Position numbers and translations under genes: made by a program. This document shows positions 8,519 through 16,032 of a stretch of DNA of 21,876 nt, piece by piece (position 1 is the stretch's first letter; every line of letters starts with the position of its first letter). The notes under the pieces are model-generated. The model was given only the letters and a program-made list of their open reading frames with translations, was not told the origin of the DNA and made no database searches. Source of the stretch: CAZCBD01 sp964496755 (GTDB lineage Bacteria; Bacteroidota; Ignavibacteria; Ignavibacteriales; Melioribacteraceae); the NCBI GenBank assembly GCA_964496755.1, contig CAZCBD010000023.1, forward strand, positions 1-21,876. Reading direction: 5' to 3'.

Positions 8519-9403
8519 TTATTCTTCTGTTTTTTCTGTTTCTGTTTTTTTCGTTTTTGTTTCTTTTATTTTTGTTTCTTCCGATTTAACTTCTGCAAGT
8601 TCCGGTTCAACTAAAAATTTAATTGCTTTAGTCGGACATTTAGCTACAGGAATTAAATCCGTATTTAGCTTGCTGTGATGCACTGTTGCCAAACCATTAA
8701 TCACCTCAATGCCACCTTCGGAGGGCCGAGCACAAATTCCACATCCAATACAAGCAACTTTACATACTTGTTTAGATGTTTTCGGATCGTCATGGTTTCT
8801 ACAAAACACAAATAATTCTCTATCAATCGGGTGCATTTCGATAATATCTCTTGGGCAAGCTTTAGCACAAGCCTGACAACCGGTACATAAATCTTCCAAC
8901 ACAATAGGTAAACCGTTATCACCCATATAAATTGCATCGAAATTACATGCTTCCACACAATCTCCGCCACCAAGACAACCGTAAGTACAAGCTTTATCTC
9001 CACCGGCCGAAAAAGTTTGAGCCGTACAACTTTTGGGCCCTATATATTCAACATCTCTTTGTAGAGCTTCAGCTAAACCGCCGTTACAAAGCACCCGTGC
9101 AACAATACGAGTAGTAGCACCTGCTTCAACACCCATAAGAGCTGCAAGTTTCTCTGCAACTTCGGCACCACCAACAGGACATCCGTTTACCGGAGAATTT
9201 CCATCAACAACATTGGTTGCAAAATCATAACAACCGGCTTTACCACAAGCGCCACAATTTGCACCGGGCAAAGCTTCATTTATCTTTCCAATAAGAGGGT
9301 TTTCTTCAACTCTTAATTTTTTATCCGCAATAGCTAATCCACCGGCGAAAAATAATCCCATTCCCCCCATTGTTGCTAATGCTATTAATAAAGTTACATC
9401 CAT
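8519..9403 (-). CDS. rnfB: Rnf electron transport complex subunit B
   Basis: Iron-sulfur subunit that receives electrons from ferredoxin in the Rnf complex; 294 residues. An N-terminal membrane anchor (about 2-24) is followed by the four-Cys 4Fe-4S domain C50-GAC-GKAG-C58 with C75, then ferredoxin-type clusters: C139/C143/C149/C153, the classic C173-TGC-QAC-KAC-P183, and a further Cys group at C214, C218, C221, C224 with C256. The C-terminus (about 270-294) is a low-complexity Lys/Glu/Thr tail with no cofactor motif. A GAGG ribosome site precedes ATG 9403. It lies 48 bases after rnfA and before the RseC-family gene. The family assignment is clear from the domain order and the operon. Confidence 0.95.
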   Translation of the reverse strand: MDVTLLIALATMGGMGLFFAGGLAIADKKLRVEENPLIGKINEALPGANCGACGKAGCYDFATNVVDGNSPVNGCPVGGAEVAEKLAALMGVEAGATTRIVARVLCNGGLAEALQRDVEYIGPKSCTAQTFSAGGDKACTYGCLGGGDCVEACNFDAIYMGDNGLPIVLEDLCTGCQACAKACPRDIIEMHPIDRELFVFCRNHDDPKTSKQVCKVACIGCGICARPSEGGIEVINGLATVHHSKLNTDLIPVAKCPTKAIKFLVEPELAEVKSEETKIKETKTKKTETEKTEE

Positions 9404-9451
9404 TTTTTTAACCTCATTCTATTCAACGATTAGGTTTTCAAAAATCCGGAA

Positions 9452-10024
9452 TTAAATCATTCCGGAAAATCCCATAAATGCTAATCCTAAAATTCCTGCA
9501 ATTATCATTGTAATTGAAGCACCTTGCAAAGGTTTTGGCACATCGGCCAATTCCAACTCTTCGCGAATACCCGCCATAATTGTAATGGCAAGCGTAAAAC
9601 CTGCTCCGGCACCAACACCGAAAACCAAGCTTTGAGCAAAAGAGTATTCTTTTAAAACAATAAATAATGCAAGACCCATAATTGCACAGTTAGTTGTAAT
9701 TAGTGGTAAAAATATCCCGAGAGCCTGATAAAGCGAACGGCTCATTTTTTTAATGAACATTTCCACAAATTGCACTAAAGAAGCAATCACGAGAATAAAA
9801 GATACATATTCTAAAAATTCTAAATGATATGGGAGTAAAATTAAATTATATATAAGCCAGCTGGCAATTGCTGTTAAAACCATTACAAATGTTGCAGCTA
9901 ATCCCATCGAAAAAGCCGAAGAGATTTTTCCTGAAACACCTATGAATGGACAAATACCTAAAAAATATTGTAACACAAAGTTGTTTACAATTGCAGCAGA
10001 AATAAAAATCAATAATAATTCCAT
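9452..10024 (-). CDS. rnfA: Rnf electron transport complex subunit A
   Basis: Integral membrane subunit of 190 residues with six hydrophobic helices, homologous to NqrE. Family hallmarks visible: NNFVLQYFLGICPFIGVSGK near the N-terminus and LPLITTNCAIMGLALF in the middle; the two conserved Cys (C25 and C112) are at the positions thought to hold an intramembrane iron-sulfur centre with RnfE. The start is ATG 10024 with an AGGAGG ribosome site, only three bases after the rnfE stop, so translation is coupled. Confidence 0.96.
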   Translation of the reverse strand: MELLLIFISAAIVNNFVLQYFLGICPFIGVSGKISSAFSMGLAATFVMVLTAIASWLIYNLILLPYHLEFLEYVSFILVIASLVQFVEMFIKKMSRSLYQALGIFLPLITTNCAIMGLALFIVLKEYSFAQSLVFGVGAGAGFTLAITIMAGIREELELADVPKPLQGASITMIIAGILGLAFMGFSGMI

Positions 10025-10027
10025 TTT

Positions 10028-10705
10028 TTAACCCTCCTGCTTCATTAATTTTGAGTTTTCAGCTTCCATTGCCTTTGCAATTTTTATTTGTCTTTTTTTA
10101 TTTTCACCTTTGATTCTTATTAAATTAAAACCGCCTAATAAAAATCCTAAGGTTAAAAATGCACCGGCCGGAAGAATCATAACTAACCAAGGAGTATACC
10201 AATCACCAAGTATCTGCATATTTAATATTGAACCTTTACCTAATAACTCGCGTAAAGAACCCAAGATAAATAAAGTCATTAAAAATCCGGTTCCCATTCC
10301 CAAAGCATCAATTATTGAGCGGAACGGATTATTTTTTGCTGAGAATGCTTCTTGCCGACCAAGAATAATGCAGTTAACAACTATTAAAGGAACGTATGGA
10401 CCCAATGCCTTGCTTAGCGGAGGGAACAATGCTTTCATTACAATATCTGCAATTGTTACAAACGTAGCAATAATAACAATGTAAGAAGCTATGCGAACTT
10501 GTCCCGGAATTAATTTTCGGATAATTGAAATAATAAAACTCGAAAACACAAGTACAAAAGTTGTTGCCAAAGCCATTGCTATTCCGTTTTCGGCTGTTGA
10601 AGTAACAGCTAAAGTAGGACATAATCCTAAAACCTGAACAAAAGTAGGATTTTGCTCCCATATTCCTTTAAAATATTCTTGCCAGATAGTTACTTTATTT
10701 TTCAT
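10028..10705 (-). CDS. rnfE: Rnf electron transport complex subunit E
   Basis: Integral membrane subunit, 225 residues, homologous to NqrD and the pair partner of RnfA. Seen: WQEYFKGIWEQNPTFVQVLGLCPTLAVT at the N-terminus, about six hydrophobic helices, and VPLIVVNCIILGRQEAFSA, the mirror of the RnfA Cys motif. The Lys/Arg-rich C-terminal end is cytoplasmic. I chose ATG 10705 because GGAGG lies just upstream; a longer form from TTG 10717 would include that ribosome site. It overlaps the rnfG end by 11 bases. Confidence 0.95.
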   Translation of the reverse strand: MKNKVTIWQEYFKGIWEQNPTFVQVLGLCPTLAVTSTAENGIAMALATTFVLVFSSFIISIIRKLIPGQVRIASYIVIIATFVTIADIVMKALFPPLSKALGPYVPLIVVNCIILGRQEAFSAKNNPFRSIIDALGMGTGFLMTLFILGSLRELLGKGSILNMQILGDWYTPWLVMILPAGAFLTLGFLLGGFNLIRIKGENKKRQIKIAKAMEAENSKLMKQEG

Positions 10706-11270
10706 TACTACCTCCAAATTCTTTTAACTTCCGAAGCTGCTGTAAAGTAACATTCAGCAATTTTACAACTGCTTTCGAAGATATAGTGGCACCGGTAATT
10801 GCTTGAATTTGACCTTTGTTTTTATCACCTTTTACACCTTTTAAATACGTAATTTCTTGAGTGATATTTAAGTTTTTAAAACGATCTTGAAAATATGGTT
10901 TCGAAATCTCATCACCTAATCCGGGCGTTTCTTGCTGATCTAAAACCGTTAAACCTACAATTTCGGTTAATTCTTTGTTCAAACCAACCATTAATTTTAT
11001 TTTGTTTTGAAATCCGTTTCCAACTGTTACCAAAGCATAACCCAAATCAGCATTTTCCGCATCGGTGACTTTATAGATTTCAAATTCCTTAATATCAAGT
11101 CGTTCGTATTTAACTTTATTAGGTTGAACAATTCCAATAGCTTCTTCGGTAGCTTTTCGTTCATTTTCTTTAATTAGAGGATCTGCCCAATTCCACACAC
11201 TATTGAGAATACCGGCAGTAACCGCACCAATGATTGATAATGTAACTATCATTTTAATTGCTAATTTCAT
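10695..11270 (-). CDS. rnfG: Rnf electron transport complex subunit G (covalent FMN carrier)
   Basis: Single-span membrane protein of 191 residues that carries covalently bound FMN on the outer face, homologous to NqrC. One N-terminal helix (about 7-27), then an FMN-binding domain with GLTVLDQQETPGLGDEI (106-122) and the flavinylation motif TGATIS, where T162 is the expected FMN attachment site for the ApbE flavin transferase. apbE is not in the window. Its ATG 11270 overlaps the rnfD stop as ATGA, with a GGGGAGG ribosome site. Confidence 0.95.
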   Translation of the reverse strand: MKLAIKMIVTLSIIGAVTAGILNSVWNWADPLIKENERKATEEAIGIVQPNKVKYERLDIKEFEIYKVTDAENADLGYALVTVGNGFQNKIKLMVGLNKELTEIVGLTVLDQQETPGLGDEISKPYFQDRFKNLNITQEITYLKGVKGDKNKGQIQAITGATISSKAVVKLLNVTLQQLRKLKEFGGSNEK

Positions 11271-12223
11271 TTTGCCTCCCCAAAAATTCGTGGGCGAGTA
11301 TATCTATTAATTAATGGAACTAATCCGTTCATAAATAATATTGCATACATTACACCTTCGGGCAAACCACCAAACAAACGTACTAAAACAACCATAAGTG
11401 AAATGCCCATTCCGTAAAACCAAATACCTTTTACCGTTACAGGTGATGTAACCCAATCCGATGCCATAAACAAGGCACCAAACATAAATCCGCCTGCAAA
11501 CAAATGATAAATTGGTGTTGGATAAACAGCAGGATCAATTAGCCAAAATATTCCGCCAAAAACAATAATTCCAACAAGCATTGAAAGCGGAATTCTCCAG
11601 TTAACAACTTTGGTGGCAATTAAAAAACCACCGCCAATTAAAATTGCCAGCGTAGAGGTTTCACCAATACATCCACTGGTGTTTCCCAAAAACATATTTT
11701 GAATATCCAAGAAAATATGACTGAATTTAAACGATCCAAGCGGTGTTGCCGTAGATGTTGCATCCACTGCAAATTGCGTTGGCACCCAAGTTGTCATTGG
11801 AACCGGAAACGCAGCTTGTAAAAATGCTCTACCAACAAGCGCCGGATTGAAAATATTATAGCCCAAACCACCAAAAACTTCTTTTCCAATTACAATTGAA
11901 ACAATTGCACCAATTGCAGTTGAAGTTAGCGAAAAGTTTGGAGGTAAAACAAGGGCAAGTAAAAGTCCTGTTATTACAGCACTGCCATCTTCTATGGTTG
12001 CAGGCTGTTTTCTGATTTTCTTGATCAGAATTTCGGAACCAACTGCAAAACCAACTGCTACAGCCATTATTAATAATTGATAGAATCCGAAAAAGATTAC
12101 AGCCGATACCGCCGAAGGAACCAATGCCCCAACTACCATCCACATCGAAGTTTTGGTTGACCACTTCGAATGTACGTGAGGCGAGCTGGTTAATTCTAAT
12201 CTTACTTGATTTTCAATTCCCAT
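11267..12223 (-). CDS. rnfD: Rnf electron transport complex subunit D (membrane FMN subunit)
   Basis: Polytopic membrane subunit of 318 residues, homologous to NqrB, central to ion translocation. Seen: SPHVHSKWSTKTSMWMVVGAL at the N-terminus, EDGSAVITGLLLALVLPP (78-95), FGGLGYNIFNPALVGRAFL (117-135) and DATSTATPLG (154-163), where a Thr of the TATP motif is the expected covalent FMN site. About nine hydrophobic helices are visible. The gene ends in TGA, overlapping rnfG by four bases, which shows UGA is used as a real stop in this genome. The upstream gap to rnfC is 70 bases and contains no strong signal. Confidence 0.95.
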   Translation of the reverse strand: MGIENQVRLELTSSPHVHSKWSTKTSMWMVVGALVPSAVSAVIFFGFYQLLIMAVAVGFAVGSEILIKKIRKQPATIEDGSAVITGLLLALVLPPNFSLTSTAIGAIVSIVIGKEVFGGLGYNIFNPALVGRAFLQAAFPVPMTTWVPTQFAVDATSTATPLGSFKFSHIFLDIQNMFLGNTSGCIGETSTLAILIGGGFLIATKVVNWRIPLSMLVGIIVFGGIFWLIDPAVYPTPIYHLFAGGFMFGALFMASDWVTSPVTVKGIWFYGMGISLMVVLVRLFGGLPEGVMYAILFMNGLVPLINRYTRPRIFGEAK

Positions 12224-12293
12224 TTTATCTCTTATATTTTATTTTCAAACTTTATTAAAATTAATTTACATGCTTTTTTATTTATAAGCTTTT

Positions 12294-13631
12294 TTATGAG
12301 CTCTTTCTTGCTCGTTGCATTTTTATTACCTCAGATTTTCCAACTCTTATCCATTGTACCAAAGGAATATTTGCCGGACAAGTATAAGTACAAGAACCAC
12401 ATTCCATACAAACTGTAATTCCAAGTTCTTCGGCATCTTCAAATCTTCCTAATTGAGAAAGGCGAGCTAATTTTGTCGGTAATAAATTAAGCGGACAAAC
12501 ATCAACACATTTACCGCATTTAACGCAATTTGTTAATTCTTTTCCATTTATTTCTTCTTTTGTGAGACATAAAATTCCAGATGTTGCTTTCATTACGGGT
12601 GCATCAAATTTATATTGGGCAGCTCCCATCATTGGCCCGCCAATAACAACCTTAGCACAATCATCAGTTAAACCACCGCAAAATTCAATTACATCTTTAA
12701 TTGGAGTTCCAATCTTCACAAAAAGATTTTTAGACTCTTTTATCCCTTTACCGGTTACGGTTAAAGCAGCATATAAAGCAGGTTTTCCATCAACTATTGC
12801 TTCATAAACTTGGACTGCCGTACCAATATTTTGAATCACACAACCTGCATCTAAAGGTAATTTACCGGGTGCAACTTCACGACCGGTTGCAGCAACAATT
12901 AACATTTTTTCGGCACCTTGAGGATATTTAGTCTGAAGTGCTACAATTTCAATTTCAGAATCATTTTCTGTTAATTCTTGTAATTTTTTTATTGCATCGG
13001 GTTTGTTATTTTCAATGCCAATCATTCCTTTTTTAACATTTAAGGCTTTCATCATTAACTTAAGCCCACCGATTACTTTTTCGGGATATTCAATCATAAA
13101 CCTGTAATCGCGTGTTAAATAAGGTTCGCATTCGCATCCATTTAAAATAACATATTCAATATTAACCCCTTCGGGAGGAGTCAATTTCACAAATGTAGGA
13201 AAAGCTGCTCCCCCTTGACCAACAATTCCCGCTTCCTTTACTCTTTCTCGAATTTGATCTGGAGTAACGGAATTAAAATCCAACTTTTCAAATTTAACTT
13301 CTTCGTCGCCTTCGGCCGGGTTTATTATTATTGATTTTTTCGGCACCCCCGAAATATTCGGTGCATCGGCAACTTTTAATACTTTCCCCGTAATTGTACT
13401 AAACACAGGGGAGGAAATAAATCCATCCTGATCGGCTATTTTTTCTCCTGCTTTCACTTCATCGGCTTTCTTTACCAAAACTCTTGCCGGTTTTCCGATG
13501 TGTTGTGAAAGTGGAATTATAGCTTGAGACGGATTAGGCATAGTTTCAAATGCCTTGTGTTCAGATAATTCTTTTGCCTCTGGAGGATGAACTCCGCCGG
13601 CAAAGGTTTTCAATTTGCTCAGAAATCCCAT
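12294..13631 (-). CDS. rnfC: Rnf electron transport complex subunit C (NADH-binding, iron-sulfur)
   Basis: Peripheral cytoplasmic subunit of 445 residues where NAD+ is reduced or NADH oxidised. Order seen: N-terminal RnfC barrel (GGVHPPEAKELSEHKAFE, 12-29), GQGGAAFPT (138-146), the FMN/NADH-binding Rossmann-like part, and NGCECEPYLT (164-173); then two 4Fe-4S motifs C369/C372/C375/C379-P and C408/C411/C414/C418-P. Length is normal for the shorter RnfC type without the long alanine-rich tail of proteobacteria. It is the first gene of the operon in the standard order C-D-G-E-A-B. A -7 box TATATTTG lies at 13674-13667, and GAGCGGA precedes the ATG. Confidence 0.96.
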   Translation of the reverse strand: MGFLSKLKTFAGGVHPPEAKELSEHKAFETMPNPSQAIIPLSQHIGKPARVLVKKADEVKAGEKIADQDGFISSPVFSTITGKVLKVADAPNISGVPKKSIIINPAEGDEEVKFEKLDFNSVTPDQIRERVKEAGIVGQGGAAFPTFVKLTPPEGVNIEYVILNGCECEPYLTRDYRFMIEYPEKVIGGLKLMMKALNVKKGMIGIENNKPDAIKKLQELTENDSEIEIVALQTKYPQGAEKMLIVAATGREVAPGKLPLDAGCVIQNIGTAVQVYEAIVDGKPALYAALTVTGKGIKESKNLFVKIGTPIKDVIEFCGGLTDDCAKVVIGGPMMGAAQYKFDAPVMKATSGILCLTKEEINGKELTNCVKCGKCVDVCPLNLLPTKLARLSQLGRFEDAEELGITVCMECGSCTYTCPANIPLVQWIRVGKSEVIKMQRARKSS

Positions 13632-13951
13632 TTTCCGCTCGATTTATTTTTTATTTAAAAAACATACAAATATAACCATTAATCATACTAAAAACTTCTA
13701 AAAATTATATTTTTTTTAATTATTTTTTATTTATAATTCAGTTACCCTACTTAATTCATTGCTGAAAAATCAACTCTATTAATTTTAAAATATCATTATA
13801 TTTTCTTATATTTTTACAATCACCTCTAATTACTCATTGCGTGTTGGTCTAATTAAAGACGCGGAATCTTTGTTCCGAAATGCTTTTGCACACGCCACCA
13901 ACTAAACTCCAACAACCAAATATATTTTTAACAAACTTAATGGAGTTTCCA
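13632..13951. promoter_or_regulatory. Divergent intergenic region between rnfC and the Cys-rich peptide gene
   Basis: 320 bases, very AT-rich in its left half. On the minus strand TATATTTG at 13674-13667 is a good -7 candidate for the rnf operon. On the plus strand, before the peptide gene, a stem CGGAA/TTCCG (13862-13866 with 13873-13877) sits inside a longer-range pairing GCGTGT/ACACGC (13839-13844 with 13890-13895), which could fold in the 5' leader. I recognise no known riboswitch and no gene. Confidence 0.4.
13667..13674 (-). promoter_or_regulatory. rnfC: Candidate -7 box of the rnf operon (TATATTTG)
   Basis: Minus-strand TATATTTG matches TAnnTTTG and lies 36 bases upstream of the rnfC ATG, giving a short leader. 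The -33 position is only T-rich, without a clear TTTG. Confidence 0.5.
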
Positions 13952-14287
13952 ATGAAAAAAATCAAATTATCCATCAACGAATTAAAAGTTGAATCATTCG
14001 CAACAATTTCCGCACAAAAACCGAAAGGTACTGTAAAAATGCAAATTTCGGGTTATGACAATACCATATGCATTAGCGAGATCCCCGATCCCAATTGCAC
14101 TATCTATCAAGAATGTAGAGACACAATGGGAATTATTACTTGTGCAGGCACATGTAAAAACACTTGTAACGAAACTTGTAATATAACCTGCAACGGAAAT
14201 TATACTTGCATACATTCTTGCCCTCATACACCTGAATGCTATATTTCTGACGATAATAATACCGAATGCAACGATTGTAGGTTATAG
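13952..14287 (+). CDS. Cys-rich RiPP precursor peptide with a pinensin/lanthipeptide-type leader
   Basis: Peptide of 111 residues with two clear parts. The leader, residues 1-34, reads MKKIKLSINELKVESFATI and then KGTVKM; the pattern L-x-x-L-x-V-x-S-F-x-T followed by GTV is, from memory, that of pinensin-family class I lanthipeptide leaders in Bacteroidota and Gemmatimonadota. The remaining part holds all 13 Cys (40, 49, 55, 64, 68, 72, 76, 80, 86, 90, 96, 106, 109). Residues 63-82 are five tandem T-C-x-x units, so Thr and Cys alternate as a lanthionine-forming core would require. ATG 13952 follows TGGAG; an in-frame ATG at 13940 overlaps that site. No LanB/LanC, protease, transporter or other modifying gene lies in the window, so this is an orphan. 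Alternatives: a disulfide-rich or metal-binding peptide, though the leader argues against these. Confidence 0.72.
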   Translation: MKKIKLSINELKVESFATISAQKPKGTVKMQISGYDNTICISEIPDPNCTIYQECRDTMGIITCAGTCKNTCNETCNITCNGNYTCIHSCPHTPECYISDDNNTECNDCRL

Positions 14288-14304
14288 AAATAAACCCCAA
14301 ATAA

Positions 14305-14336
14305 CAAGCCGAGTTAATCTCGGCTTGCTTAATTTT
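14305..14336. terminator. Bidirectional terminator between the Cys-rich peptide and the DUF2520 gene
   Basis: Perfect 9-base stem CAAGCCGAG / CTCGGCTTG (14305-14313 with 14319-14327) and a 5-base loop, followed on the plus strand by CTTAATTTT. It lies between the stop of the peptide gene and the stop of the convergent DUF2520 gene and can serve both. Confidence 0.8.
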
Positions 14337-14337
14337 A

Positions 14338-15213
14338 CTATTTCAATAATTTTAGAATTTCATTATACTTTTTATTATCCAAGCTTCCCTTTCTTTTAGC
14401 AGTTTCAAGAATTTTTGTGCTCAGATTTTTATAAATCAATTTTATTTGGTTATTAGGTATTATATTTAAATGATTTTTTATTGTAGCAACATCACCCCTT
14501 TCCAGAGGTCCCGATAATGCCTTTTCAATTCCGGATTCAGAAATATTAAAAAGTGTATTTAAAGCCAGTGCAGAAAATATTTCTTCGGTTGGCGGAAGTT
14601 CACTTTCCAATGAATTTAATAATTCATCAGCTATTTCAAAATTAGCCACAATTAAGTTCGATATAAAAACAGCCGCTAAATGATAAATTGTCTTTTCTTC
14701 TTCTTTAAGTTTAAAATATCTAAGCTCTAAGTTTTTTAATAAATCGTAAAACATTCTTTTTGTGTTTTGATTTAGATTATCCTCTTGTATTGCTGCATAC
14801 ACTCCAAAAATGTTTTGCCTTTCAAAAGAAGGAAACGTTTGTAAAATATGACAAGAAACAACAGATGCATTTTTATCTTTCAAGGATTTTAACACAGATA
14901 AATTTTTTGCGCCGCTCAAATGAATAAAAAGCTTGTTAATAAAATCACTTGCTAGAGCGGCAATACGATTTGCGGTATCCTGAATTTGGTCATCATTTAC
15001 CGCTAAAACAAAAATATCGGCAGATTGAATTGTTTGTTTTATTTTAACATCAAAATTCTTAGGATTAAATTTATCAACTGTTCTTTTAAGCTGCGCTTCA
15101 TTTTTTTCAATAATCCACTCTAATTTATATCCTTTTTCAAGAATACACGGAATAATAGAATATGCAATTTTCCCTGCGCCAATAAAAGCAATCTTGGTTA
15201 CTATTTCATCCAT
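14338..15213 (-). CDS. Rossmann-like DUF2520-family NAD(P)-binding protein
   Basis: Protein of 291 residues from ATG 15213. The N-terminal Rossmann fold shows KIAFIGAGKIAYSI (GxGxxA nucleotide-binding motif) and a second-strand Glu region (WIIEKNEAQLKR). IFVLAVNDDQI and FIHLSGAKNLSVL resemble 6-phosphogluconate or ketopantoate reductase-like folds; SCHILQTFPSFER marks the start of the helical DUF2520 C-terminal domain. The substrate is unknown. Some relatives have been reported as alternative ketopantoate reductases (PanG), but that cannot be decided here. The start overlaps the MEMO-family gene by 8 bases (ATGGATGA), so the two are translated together. An upstream in-frame start (15240) would overlap further and lacks a ribosome site. 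Confidence 0.82.
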   Translation of the reverse strand: MDEIVTKIAFIGAGKIAYSIIPCILEKGYKLEWIIEKNEAQLKRTVDKFNPKNFDVKIKQTIQSADIFVLAVNDDQIQDTANRIAALASDFINKLFIHLSGAKNLSVLKSLKDKNASVVSCHILQTFPSFERQNIFGVYAAIQEDNLNQNTKRMFYDLLKNLELRYFKLKEEEKTIYHLAAVFISNLIVANFEIADELLNSLESELPPTEEIFSALALNTLFNISESGIEKALSGPLERGDVATIKNHLNIIPNNQIKLIYKNLSTKILETAKRKGSLDNKKYNEILKLLK

Positions 15214-16024
15214 GAATAACCGCCGACAAATAGCCCACAACTTCAGACGTATCTTTTGTTACGTAACCGGAATCCGAATAATTAAGTATTGTTGAATTTT
15301 TTACTCCTTTTAATTCCGCCGTTTTTAACAATGCAACAATACACCCGCCTCCGCAAGCCTCACAATTTCTTTCTTCTAATTTTTCTTGTAAAGCATCATA
15401 ATTAAACTCGGAAATTTTATCAATAATTATTTTATCCAAAATTTGCGCCTTTGCTCGCGAATAAAAATGAGATAAATCAGTACTTGCAACTATTAATGTA
15501 TCTTTATCAACAGCACCGGCCAAAGCCTCGGCCAAGTTAAAAACATATTTTCTGTTTTGATCACCGATTACAATTGGTACTAAAGTAAAATCCAACAAAG
15601 CCACTTGTAAAAACGGAAGCTGTACTTCCAAAGCATGTTCCGGACCATGTCCAACATTACCCAGCCTAATGTTTTTATCGGAACAGGCAATTTTATCTCG
15701 CATTAGTTTATTTATAGGGATTTTCCCAAATGGAGTTTCGTAATAATCGCCCGCATAAATGCTAATTCCTTGAAAATATTCGCGATGACTTGGAGAAATA
15801 ACAATTACGGTTTTATACCTTTTATCTGCAATAGTGTTATAAGCAAAAGCTGCCGTAGCACCTGAATAAATGTAGCCTGCATGGGGAACAATAATCCCGA
15901 AAATATTATTAAATTTTTTTGGTGGAATATTCCTTTTCATTAAAGCATCAATTTGCTTTTTAAGCTCGCTCGGATCCGATGGATAAAACATTCCGGCCAC
16001 CGCCGGTTTTCTGATATTGTTCAT
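15206..16024 (-). CDS. amrB: MEMO-family protein (AmmeMemoRadiSam system protein B)
   Basis: Protein of 272 residues, the normal size for the MEMO1 family, which has a fold like class III extradiol dioxygenases. Seen: RKPAVAGMFYPSDPSEL at the N-terminus (the family opening), H48 in VPHAGYIYSG, H80 in VISPSH, HGPEHALEVQLPFLQ (126-140), STDLSHF (181-187) and C224 in CEACGGGCI; H48, H80 and C224 match the metal-ligand triad described for human MEMO1. It starts eight bases after the AMMECR1-like gene and ends in TGA inside the DUF2520 gene start. Biochemical function in bacteria is not established. The expected third partner, a radical SAM protein, is not adjacent. Confidence 0.92.
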   Translation of the reverse strand: MNNIRKPAVAGMFYPSDPSELKKQIDALMKRNIPPKKFNNIFGIIVPHAGYIYSGATAAFAYNTIADKRYKTVIVISPSHREYFQGISIYAGDYYETPFGKIPINKLMRDKIACSDKNIRLGNVGHGPEHALEVQLPFLQVALLDFTLVPIVIGDQNRKYVFNLAEALAGAVDKDTLIVASTDLSHFYSRAKAQILDKIIIDKISEFNYDALQEKLEERNCEACGGGCIVALLKTAELKGVKNSTILNYSDSGYVTKDTSEVVGYLSAVIHG

Positions 16025-16032
16025 TTTCAGCC

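Noticed and set aside
8519..8580. Microsatellite-like T-rich repeat at the rnfB end
   Set aside because: It is the coding sequence of the Lys/Glu/Thr-rich tail and has no exact unit; treated as low-complexity protein sequence.
13839..13895. Known riboswitch class upstream of the peptide gene
   Set aside because: The pairings do not match any riboswitch consensus I recognise, and the stems are short.
13880..13951. Extended N-terminus of the Cys-rich peptide from ATG 13880
   Set aside because: The added 24 residues precede the recognised leader, the ATG lacks a ribosome site and lies inside the putative stem; ATG 13952 with TGGAG fits better.
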